Assembly (NCBI GenBank): GCA_026195895.1
Contig: JAPHRO010000036.1
Location: 31,916-95,915, forward strand
DNA length: 64,000 nucleotides
From: Gammaproteobacteria bacterium
GTDB lineage: Bacteria > Pseudomonadota > Gammaproteobacteria > SZUA-229
Direction: 5' to 3'
The notes beneath the pieces were generated by a model. That model was not told the DNA's origin. It searched no databases and saw only the letters and a program-made list of their open reading frames with translations. Positions 1 through 6,801 of this stretch are shown here, piece after piece. The first letter of the stretch is position 1, and each line of letters opens with the position of its first letter. A program made the translations under genes and the position numbers.

Positions 1-650
1 AAACGGGTTGGAAACTTCCATTGCTCCTGCCCTGATTTTTTATTTACGGCGCGTAAATACCCCCCCATGGTGGCTATATAGACATTGTCCTGATATACTG
101 CAGGTGAGGTATACACAGCGTTTTTAGCATCAAAATGCCATTTCTCGTGGCCACTTCTGGCATCGACTGCATATAGATGTTTATCGGCACTACCAAAATA
201 AACCACGCCATTTTCTATAACCGGGGCTGAGTAAACATTGCCTTCGGTTCTAAATTTCCATTTCAACTCATGGCTATCCACATCAACAGCATACAGATAA
301 TGATCGGCGCTACCGATATATACCGTATTACCATCAATCGCCACCGCAGCTTCAACATCACCACCGGTTTTAAATTTCCATTTCATATGGCCTTTGTTCA
401 GATCAAGCGCATACATATAACCATCTTTGCAGCCAATGTACACGGTATCCCCGGCCACCACGGGAGATGAATGTACTTTGTCCGGCGCGGCAAATTTCCA
501 CACCAGACGATTAAGCGTGGTGGGTCCAGAAGACTTTGCAACACCACTGTGAACAGGATCTTCCCTGTACATTCCACTGCCACCACCACATGCAGATAAC
601 ACAGCCGTCGCGGCTAGAACAGTAGAAAGCATCACACCCTTAATCATCAT
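1..650 (-). CDS. PQQ-type beta-propeller lipoprotein, 3' end cut by window edge
   Basis: The reading frame opens at ATG 650 (a second in-frame ATG is at 647), just after a GGGAG ribosome-binding site, and stays open to the left edge, so at least 216 residues are present and the C-terminus is missing. The N-terminus is a lipoprotein signal: a hydrophobic stretch ending in LSAC, with the lipidated Cys about residue 21. Then come at least four blades of about 40 residues, each with a W-K-F strand, a VYxGS/C-x-D-like turn and a YALD/YAVD turn. This is the pattern of PQQ-enzyme-like repeats in BamB and related propellers. It is probably anchored in the envelope as a scaffold or binding protein. 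No PQQ-dehydrogenase catalytic part is visible. It lies downstream of alr on the same strand. It could be a BamB paralogue, but the usual BamB neighbours (hisS, der) are absent. Confidence 0.8.
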   Translation of the reverse strand, partial: MMIKGVMLSTVLAATAVLSACGGGSGMYREDPVHSGVAKSSGPTTLNRLVWKFAAPDKVHSSPVVAGDTVYIGCKDGYMYALDLNKGHMKWKFKTGGDVEAAVAIDGNTVYIGSADHYLYAVDVDSHELKWKFRTEGNVYSAPVIENGVVYFGSADKHLYAVDARSGHEKWHFDAKNAVYTSPAVYQDNVYIATMGGYLRAVNKKSGQEQWKFPTR

Positions 651-751
651 TTATCTCCCATTTAAAACTAAACTAATAAGCACATTGGCTAACGAGGCTA
701 GCCAAAAACTATCCAAATTTCAACGATATAAAATTTCTCTCACCAATATCA

Positions 752-1807
752 TCAACGACAGCTCGATGCATTGCACAATAATTCATAGGCAATGGTGTCG
801 GCACATTTTGCCACCCTGTCAACGGTCAGCTCCGGCCCCCACATCACCACTTCATCGCCGCAGCGTGGACGGTCAATATTACGCAAATCGATCGCCACCG
901 AGTCCATGGATACGCGACCTAACAACTGAGTTTCACGGCCGTTGATCCAGACCGGCGTACCCGTACCTGCATGGCGCGGATAACCATCGCCATAACCTAC
1001 ACCAACAATCCCCACCGGCATATCTTCCGGGCATGCCCAGAGATCACCATAACCGATGGTAGCGCCTTTGCGTAGTAGATTTATCGCCAGCAGATCTGCT
1101 GTCAATTGCATCACCGGTTGCAGGCCTAACTCTGCCGCTGTTTTATTGGCAAATGGTGATGCACCATACAACATGATGCCGGGTCTGACCCAATCCCCCT
1201 GAATATCGGAAAACGCAATCAAACCTGCCGAGTTGGCCAGACTGGTTTCGGCATTGAACTGGCTGGCCAGTTGCTGGAAACACGCTATTTGTTGTTGATT
1301 AGCCGGATGTTCCGGTTCATCCGCATTGGCAAAATGACTCATCAGCCCCAGTTCATTAATAACCGGCGCCTGCTGTAATCGGTGCCAGGCCGGTTCCGCT
1401 TCCGTTTGCTGAATACCCAGCCGGCCCATGCCGCTATTGATTTTCAACCAGACCGAGAGTTGCCCCGCAGTTAACTGCTCAATCAGCTCAATTTGCCATA
1501 ACTGGTGCACGGCGGGGCGGATTTTATGCTCCAGCATCAGCTGCAGTTGCTGCTGGTTTTGAAAGCCCTGAAACACGGTAATCGGATGGTTGATGCCGGC
1601 TTCGCGTAAGGCCATTGCCTCACCGAATTGCGCGACCGCAAAAGCGTCCGCCTGTTGCAGGCATTGGGCAACCTGGATCATGCCATGACCATAGGCATCC
1701 GCCTTGATCACTGGCATCACCCGGCTGCTGGGAGCTAGTTGCTTTACCCGTTGAAAGTTGTGCTGTAACGCGCTGAGGTCAATACTGGCCCGGGCATTAC
1801 GGATCAT
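752..1807 (-). CDS. alr: Alanine racemase
   Basis: PLP enzyme that interconverts L- and D-alanine for peptidoglycan in the cytoplasm. The 351-residue length fits the family. The PLP-lysine motif KADAYGHG is at residues 35-42 (Lys35), and the second catalytic base is the Tyr of GYGDGYPR near residue 272, entering from the partner subunit. The C-terminal beta domain contains the usual GRVSMD motif. The ATG overlaps the dnaB stop by four bases (ATGA), which implies translational coupling. The dnaB-alr order is standard in gammaproteobacteria. Confidence 0.96.
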   Translation of the reverse strand: MIRNARASIDLSALQHNFQRVKQLAPSSRVMPVIKADAYGHGMIQVAQCLQQADAFAVAQFGEAMALREAGINHPITVFQGFQNQQQLQLMLEHKIRPAVHQLWQIELIEQLTAGQLSVWLKINSGMGRLGIQQTEAEPAWHRLQQAPVINELGLMSHFANADEPEHPANQQQIACFQQLASQFNAETSLANSAGLIAFSDIQGDWVRPGIMLYGASPFANKTAAELGLQPVMQLTADLLAINLLRKGATIGYGDLWACPEDMPVGIVGVGYGDGYPRHAGTGTPVWINGRETQLLGRVSMDSVAIDLRNIDRPRCGDEVVMWGPELTVDRVAKCADTIAYELLCNASSCR

Positions 1808-3213
1808 TCGAAACCTTCATAGGAAGCCATTTCTGGCGCAAAATTCTCAAACTTGGTGTATTTACCCAGGAAGGTCAGACGCGTCGTGCCAATAGGGCCG
1901 TTACGCTGTTTGCCGATGATGATTTCCGCCGTGCCCTTATCCGGGCTGTCTTCGTTATATACTTCATCGCGGTAGATAAACACGATCAAATCCGCATCCT
2001 GCTCGATCGCACCGGACTCACGCAAATCTGACATTACCGGGCGTTTGTTGGGGCGTTGCTCCAGACTACGGTTTAGCTGCGACAGTGCGATAACCGGGAG
2101 TTCCAGTTCCTTGGCCAGCGCTTTCAGACTACGGGATATTTCTGAGATTTCGGTAGCACGGTTTTCCGAAGCACCGGCGATTTGCATCAACTGCAGATAG
2201 TCGATCACGATCAGGCCCAGACCATGTTCGCGTTTTAATCGGCGGGCACGGGCGCGTAAATCGGTGGGTGACAGGGCTGGCGTATCATCAACAAAAATCC
2301 TCGCCTCGGATAAAATGGATACCGCCGAAGTAATACGTGGCCAGTCGTCATCGTTCAACTGCCCGGTTCTTAGCCGATGCTGATCAATCCGTCCCAGCGA
2401 CGAAATCATACGCATGGCCAGTGACTCCGCCGGCATTTCCATACTGAATACGGCCACCGGCACCTGGGCACCAATGGCGGCATTTTCAGCAATATTCATG
2501 GCAAAGGTGGTTTTACCCATGGAAGGACGCCCGGCCACGATCACCATGTCACCTTTCTGCAAGCCGGTGGTCATATCGTCAAAACCGGAGAACCCCGTGG
2601 TCACCCCGGTGACATGACCTTCCTGCTCGAATAGATAATCAATGGTCTCGACGGTTTTGGTCAGCAGGGGCTTCATACTGATAAAGCCATTACTGGTGCG
2701 TGCGCCCTGCTCGGCTATTTTGTAAACATTGCGTTCAGCCTCATCCAGCAGCGCCTTGCTGTCCCGGCCCTCTGGATTGTAGGCACTACCGGCGATGTCG
2801 GTACCAATTTCGATAAGCTGGCGCAGCACCGATTTTTCCCGCACGATATCGGCGTAAGCACGAATATTCGCCGCCGTGGGTGTCTCTTTCGCCAGCCGCC
2901 CAAGATAAACCAGACCACCGGCATCATTCAGCTCGTGAGTCTTGCTCAACTCATCGGACAGGGTCACCACATCGAAGGGTTTTTCATTGGCTTCAAGATT
3001 GGCAATAGACCGGAAAATCAGCCGATGATCCTTACGATAAAAATCATCTTCGGTAACCCGATCGGCAATCTGTTCCCAGGCGCGTTGATCCAGCATCAGG
3101 CCGCCCAGCACAGCCTGCTCAGCCTCAATAGAATGGGGCGGAATTTTCATATCGGCTACAGATTCGGATACCTGATAGTCGTCGCTGGACTGGTATAAAA
3201 ATGATTCGGGCAT
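1804..3213 (-). CDS. dnaB: Replicative DNA helicase DnaB
   Basis: Hexameric 5'-3' helicase that drives the replication fork. At 469 residues it matches the family length. The N-terminal domain begins with the typical KIPPHSIEAEQAVLGG segment near residue 24. The RecA-like domain carries Walker A GRPSMGKTT, Walker B-type IDYLQLM, and the DRESGAIEQDAD-like region with the arginine finger. No intein or insertion is visible. The 22-residue extension before the conserved core resembles the N-terminal arm of E. coli DnaB, so the ATG at 3213 is kept. It lies between rplI (upstream, past a terminator hairpin) and alr (downstream, overlapping). Confidence 0.97.
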   Translation of the reverse strand: MPESFLYQSSDDYQVSESVADMKIPPHSIEAEQAVLGGLMLDQRAWEQIADRVTEDDFYRKDHRLIFRSIANLEANEKPFDVVTLSDELSKTHELNDAGGLVYLGRLAKETPTAANIRAYADIVREKSVLRQLIEIGTDIAGSAYNPEGRDSKALLDEAERNVYKIAEQGARTSNGFISMKPLLTKTVETIDYLFEQEGHVTGVTTGFSGFDDMTTGLQKGDMVIVAGRPSMGKTTFAMNIAENAAIGAQVPVAVFSMEMPAESLAMRMISSLGRIDQHRLRTGQLNDDDWPRITSAVSILSEARIFVDDTPALSPTDLRARARRLKREHGLGLIVIDYLQLMQIAGASENRATEISEISRSLKALAKELELPVIALSQLNRSLEQRPNKRPVMSDLRESGAIEQDADLIVFIYRDEVYNEDSPDKGTAEIIIGKQRNGPIGTTRLTFLGKYTKFENFAPEMASYEGFE

Positions 3214-3332
3214 AAACAGGAATTGCTACAGTATTTTGGTCGTTTAGATTGCCATTGTCGCCCAAAGACTGCAACGATAAATCTAAACATTTTTTATCGC
3301 AGTGAATTTTGAACGAAAAAAATAAACCCATA

Positions 3333-3382
3333 AAAAAACGCGCAGCACCGTGGGGCTGGCCCAACGATGCTGCGCGTTTTTA
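3333..3382 (-). terminator. Rho-independent terminator after rplI
   Basis: A 9-bp GC-rich perfect stem (3339-3347 with 3368-3376) is flanked by an A-run on the left and a T-run on the right, so it can end transcripts on both strands. In context it ends the rpsF-rpsR-DUF2232-rplI operon. Readthrough, or a promoter in 3214-3332, would serve dnaB. Confidence 0.85.
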
Positions 3383-3401
3383 AAGAATCAGTTTATTAAA
3401 C

Positions 3402-3851
3402 TTATTCTTCGGCGATAACGGTTAATTTAACAACCGCATCGACATCTGCATGTAAATGCAGATCGATGTCATATTCGCCAGCAACACGAATCGCGCCTTC
3501 GGGCATACGGACTTCTTTCTTCTCAATCGCAACACCAGCGGCCGTAATTGCATCAGCCACATCAGCATTGCCCACAGAACCAAACAATTTGCCTTCGGTA
3601 CCCGCTTTAGAAGTGACGCTCACTTCCAGACCGTCCAGTCTGACTTTGCGTGCTTCAGCTTCCGCCAGCACTTCAGCGGCTTTGGCTTCCAGTTCTGCAC
3701 GACGTGTTTCCAGTTCTTTAATGTTATCCGCAGAAGCAACTTTTGCCTTGCCCTGAGGTAACAGGAAGTTACGTGCGTAACCCGGTTTAACACTTACCAC
3801 ATCACCCAATGTACCCAGGCGATCAATTTTCTCTAATAAAATGACATCCAT
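3402..3851 (-). CDS. rplI: 50S ribosomal protein L9
   Basis: At 149 residues this is the usual L9 length. The N-terminal domain opens with [13 protein letters not shown] and contains the conserved [13 protein letters not shown] segment that binds 23S rRNA. A long charged helix (about residues 45-75) leads to the C-terminal globular domain. It is the last gene of the rpsF-rpsR-DUF2232-rplI operon and is followed by a strong terminator. Confidence 0.97.
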   Translation of the reverse strand: MDVILLEKIDRLGTLGDVVSVKPGYARNFLLPQGKAKVASADNIKELETRRAELEAKAAEVLAEAEARKVRLDGLEVSVTSKAGTEGKLFGSVGNADVADAITAAGVAIEKKEVRMPEGAIRVAGEYDIDLHLHADVDAVVKLTVIAEE

Positions 3852-3875
3852 CTTTAATGCCTCTTCTCTAAAATT

Positions 3876-4781
3876 TCAATTCGTTGTCAGACGCCGTCTA
3901 AAATCAATCCAGGCATCCGTTAATCCCAATACCGCTAATGGCAAAACCACCAGATGCGGTAACATAAAAATCATCACATACAGCCCAAACAGCCAGCCTC
4001 GGTTGATGTTTTTAGCATCGGCTATGCTGTGGACAATCGCAACACCCTGCACCAGATAAGCGCTTAGCACCACCAGTGCCAGCATGGTAGCCAGGGCGGA
4101 ACTGGCCAGCGCGGCGACCAGCATTAATGCAGCACCAGTCCCCGCCAGTATTCTACCCAGCCTTAAGCTATTAAACTCACTGGCCAGACCGCCGGGGTTG
4201 TATAAAGCTGCCTGCCACCAACGGCCGAGTATCAGGCTTAAAATACAGCCCATCATCATGCCTGCTGCCAGCAGACCTGGCATCAGCGGCAATACGATGT
4301 TGATAGCATCGTTCAGTTCCTGTTTTGCCGTTTCCGACTGTTGCTGCTCAACCACCGGCCCGATCATTTCACTGAAATCAGCGGCCAGTTCCGTATGTAA
4401 CTGCGGAAACACCCACTGCAATAGCAGTACTAAAAGTACCCCCAGCCCTATAATTAGCTGTACAGCCAAACTCAGGGAAACAGTTTGTCGCAGTGTTACA
4501 GCAGCCAGCCATACCGGCATCCATAACAACAGCACTACGCCAGAAACCAGTATCACCAGCGGTACTCCACCGGCAATCCAGCCAAGGCCGATGGCGGCAG
4601 CGCAGGCAATGGCCATCACCTGCATACCTTTCTGTGGCCCCAGGTGTAGTACCACCAGGGCAATCACACCCCCGGAAATCCAGGCTACCGGTGGCAACAG
4701 GGCAGCCAGTATGGCGGCTACTGCTGCCACCATAATCGCCTGGCCTGGACCGGCCATAATAAATCTGGCCAGGCTAATCAT
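3876..4781 (-). CDS. DUF2232 family polytopic membrane protein
   Basis: A 301-residue, very hydrophobic protein with roughly seven to eight predicted membrane segments. Its place between rpsR and rplI is the standard location of the DUF2232 (YybS-like) membrane protein in many gammaproteobacteria. The biochemical role is not established. The start is ATG 4781 with the N-terminus MISLARFIMAG. A 123-bp palindromic element separates it from rpsR, the only unusual feature of this operon. Assignment rests on hydrophobicity, length and synteny, not on catalytic motifs. Confidence 0.8.
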   Translation of the reverse strand: MISLARFIMAGPGQAIMVAAVAAILAALLPPVAWISGGVIALVVLHLGPQKGMQVMAIACAAAIGLGWIAGGVPLVILVSGVVLLLWMPVWLAAVTLRQTVSLSLAVQLIIGLGVLLVLLLQWVFPQLHTELAADFSEMIGPVVEQQQSETAKQELNDAINIVLPLMPGLLAAGMMMGCILSLILGRWWQAALYNPGGLASEFNSLRLGRILAGTGAALMLVAALASSALATMLALVVLSAYLVQGVAIVHSIADAKNINRGWLFGLYVMIFMLPHLVVLPLAVLGLTDAWIDFRRRLTTN

Positions 4782-4806
4782 AATTTATTGCTTTTCAATA
4801 AATTTT

Positions 4807-4929
4807 GTTAACTGAACAGATTGTCCCTGTAAGATTCCAGTGCAAGGCGAAAAATGTGAGTTTACAAATGTAAATGTCCATTTTTTAACGCAGCCCTGGG
4901 ATCTTACAGGGGTGAGCTGATCGGTTAAC
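4807..4929. repeat. 123-bp palindromic miniature element (MITE/REP-like) inside ribosomal operon
   Basis: The segment begins and ends with GTTAAC (4807-4812 and 4924-4929) and is a near-perfect inverted repeat along its whole length. The outer arms, about 34 bp each, differ at only a few positions. The inner arms continue as GCGAAAAATG opposed to a [17 protein letters not shown] strand and close on TTTAC-AAAT-GTAAA. It has no coding capacity. Such elements are usually scattered non-autonomous repeats. This one is transcribed as part of the rpsR-DUF2232 intergenic RNA and would fold as one long hairpin. No second copy was noticed in this window. Confidence 0.75.
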
Positions 4930-4937
4930 ACCATTTC

Positions 4938-5159
4938 TTAGTGGCGATCAGTATATGGCAGCAATGCCAGGTAACGGGCACGTTTTACTGCAGTAGTAAG
5001 CTGACGCTGGTATTTGGCTTTAGTACCAGTAATACGTGCAGGTACTAATTTGCCTGATTCGCTGACGTAGTTTTTCAGCAGGTTAAGATCTTTGTAGTCA
5101 CACTCTGTAATACCTTCAGCAGTGAAACGACAGAATTTTTTACGACGAAAATATGCCAT
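4938..5159 (-). CDS. rpsR: 30S ribosomal protein S18
   Basis: A 73-residue basic protein with FRRKKFCRF at the N-terminus and [12 protein letters not shown] in the core, both hallmarks of S18. It binds S6 and 16S rRNA in the small-subunit platform. It follows rpsF after 25 bases in the same operon. Confidence 0.97.
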   Translation of the reverse strand: MAYFRRKKFCRFTAEGITECDYKDLNLLKNYVSESGKLVPARITGTKAKYQRQLTTAVKRARYLALLPYTDRH

Positions 5160-5184
5160 GTTCTTTGTCTCCAGTTATCAGTAA

Positions 5185-5580
5185 TTATTCAGCCGCGTCT
5201 GCAGATGCTTCTTTAGTCTCTGCAGGTGCTTCTTCAGTTTTACGTGGCTTCTCTTTTTCCTCATTTTCCTTGGCTAAAGGAGAAGGCTCGGTAATGGCTG
5301 CTTTACATTTGATAACCATGTTGCGCAGAACCGCATCGTTGAAACGGAAAGATGATTCCAGCTCATCCATTTCTTCACGACCACACTCAACGTTCATCAG
5401 AACATAATGGGCTTTGTGGATTTTGTTAATAGGGTAAGCCAGCTGGCGGCGACCCCAGTCTTCCAGACGGTGAATCTGGCCACCATTGGATTCGATAATG
5501 CCACGATAACGCTCGATCATGGCAGGAACCTGCTCGCTCTGGTCAGGATGAACCAGAAATACAATTTCGTAATGACGCAT
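5185..5580 (-). CDS. rpsF: 30S ribosomal protein S6
   Basis: A 131-residue protein beginning [15 protein letters not shown], with the S6 fold through residue 100 ([10 protein letters not shown] and HYVLMNVE). A Lys/Glu/Ala-rich acidic tail covers about the last 30 residues, the region that receives glutamate residues from RimK in E. coli S6. It is the first gene of the operon. A candidate S6:S18-binding leader and promoter lie directly upstream. Confidence 0.97.
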   Translation of the reverse strand: MRHYEIVFLVHPDQSEQVPAMIERYRGIIESNGGQIHRLEDWGRRQLAYPINKIHKAHYVLMNVECGREEMDELESSFRFNDAVLRNMVIKCKAAITEPSPLAKENEEKEKPRKTEEAPAETKEASADAAE

Positions 5581-5587
5581 AAAATAC

Positions 5588-5630
5588 GCTCCCTACGGTT
5601 AATGCCCCCCACATAGCGATGCAGTGGAGC
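5588..5630 (-). promoter_or_regulatory. Candidate S6:S18 ribosomal-protein leader of rpsF
   Basis: In the mRNA sense, GCTCC (5630-5626) can pair with the GGGAGC segment (5593-5588) just before the rpsF start. They enclose a small hairpin closed by CAC/GTG and an unpaired stretch containing ACCGT. The described S6:S18 leader has this architecture: an outer helix, an apical hairpin and an asymmetric bulge with a conserved CCG that mimics the 16S site. The match is by eye. Confidence 0.5.
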
Positions 5631-5650
5631 AAGGAGTTAATGGAGCGCGA

Positions 5651-5679
5651 ATTTTACAGAGGAAAGCCCGTCAGAACAA
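5651..5679 (-). promoter_or_regulatory. Candidate sigma-70 promoter of the rpsF operon
   Basis: Reading the minus strand, TTGTTC (5679-5674) and TAAAAT (5656-5651) are separated by 17 bases. The -10 matches five of six consensus positions and the -35 is weak. The predicted start falls just upstream of the candidate S6:S18 leader, as expected for autoregulation. Confidence 0.4.
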
Positions 5680-5710
5680 GCCTTTATCTGGTTTAAAGCC
5701 GATTTAGCGC

Positions 5711-6664
5711 TTATTTGGCCTGCATTTGCTGACCCATCATGGCATGGTCGTCCTGCAACAAACGATTCCATTCCGCTGGAATGACATACCTTAAGAATCG
5801 ATCAAACTGATAATCGGGATAATGCTGCACAATTTTTGCCCTGATATCTTTTTTATCCTGATCGCCAATCTCGCCACCGCCATAGAATTCTGCGACGGTT
5901 CTCTGCACAAATCGTAGATAATTTTCCTGCCGATCAAGCAAAGCCGCTCCCCCCATAGCATGACCGCGCCCCGGATGTATCACCCTGGGATGCACAAATT
6001 TGCGTATTTCCTCGAGGCGCTCAAGCCAGCGAGCCAAATCACCACCCGGCCAACTATGGGATTTGTTCGCGACCAGATCACCGGTAAACAGATGGCCATC
6101 AAGTTCGATTAAAACATGGGCATCACTCATGGCAGCACGCACCACATAGGCCTTCATGCTCAAACCCGCGGCTTTAAACACCGCCGTGTCTTGCCACAAA
6201 GCGGTGGGTAAGACCAGTGCATCTGGGTAATCTGGCTGCAGGCGCTGGGAAAAAACCGGCCAGGTTTTATTATGTGCCGCCGGAATAGCGTCCACCACGG
6301 ATTGCGAACTCACTACCTGTATGCCGCGTTTTGTTAAGGCCTGTGCGCCATTAAACTGATCGGGTGTTGGGTGTAGCACGATCGCCATCACCACTTTTTT
6401 ACCTGTATAACTTTCGGCAATATCGACTGCTTCCAGTGCGGCTGACGGCAAGAATTGAGTGCCAATTAATACGACACCCTCAGGGCCCTCAATCCAGAAA
6501 CTATTGGTGCTGTAGCCCTTTAAAGGGGCCGTGTATTGTCCGATATGGTAATCATTGCTAAAACTGGCGGATGCTGAATTATGCCTGGCATCACCTGGCG
6601 CCTGCTCAGAACAGGCGCTGACTAAAAACAATAGAAAAATTAACAAATGTCGCAGTTTGATCAT
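5711..6664 (-). CDS. Metallo-beta-lactamase-fold lipoprotein with degenerate metal motif
   Basis: A 317-residue protein with a lipoprotein signal (LVSAC, Cys about residue 18), so probably tethered in the periplasm. The sequence order follows the MBL fold of SoxH/quinoprotein-relay-like hydrolases: SFWIEGPEGVVLIGT (early strand), VLHPTPDQFNGA (metal-loop position), LFTGDLVANKSHSW (GD motif) and VIHPGRGHAMGG (the PGHG-like motif). The canonical HxHxDH is replaced by H-P-T-P-D-Q: the first His and the Asp remain, but the second and third His positions do not. Either one metal site is altered or the protein is not a classical hydrolase. It stands alone between rpsF and a divergent sensor kinase. 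The substrate is unknown. Confidence 0.7.
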   Translation of the reverse strand: MIKLRHLLIFLLFLVSACSEQAPGDARHNSASASFSNDYHIGQYTAPLKGYSTNSFWIEGPEGVVLIGTQFLPSAALEAVDIAESYTGKKVVMAIVLHPTPDQFNGAQALTKRGIQVVSSQSVVDAIPAAHNKTWPVFSQRLQPDYPDALVLPTALWQDTAVFKAAGLSMKAYVVRAAMSDAHVLIELDGHLFTGDLVANKSHSWPGGDLARWLERLEEIRKFVHPRVIHPGRGHAMGGAALLDRQENYLRFVQRTVAEFYGGGEIGDQDKKDIRAKIVQHYPDYQFDRFLRYVIPAEWNRLLQDDHAMMGQQMQAK

Positions 6665-6801
6665 CTACAGATTCCTGTCTACTCGGTGACGTGTGAATAT
6701 AATGGATCACTCTGCCGTTAACAAATGCATCTGCTATTATCAGTTAAGCCTTGTAAAAAAATAATATCAAGCCATTAATATTACCAGCGCATACCCTGAC
6801 T

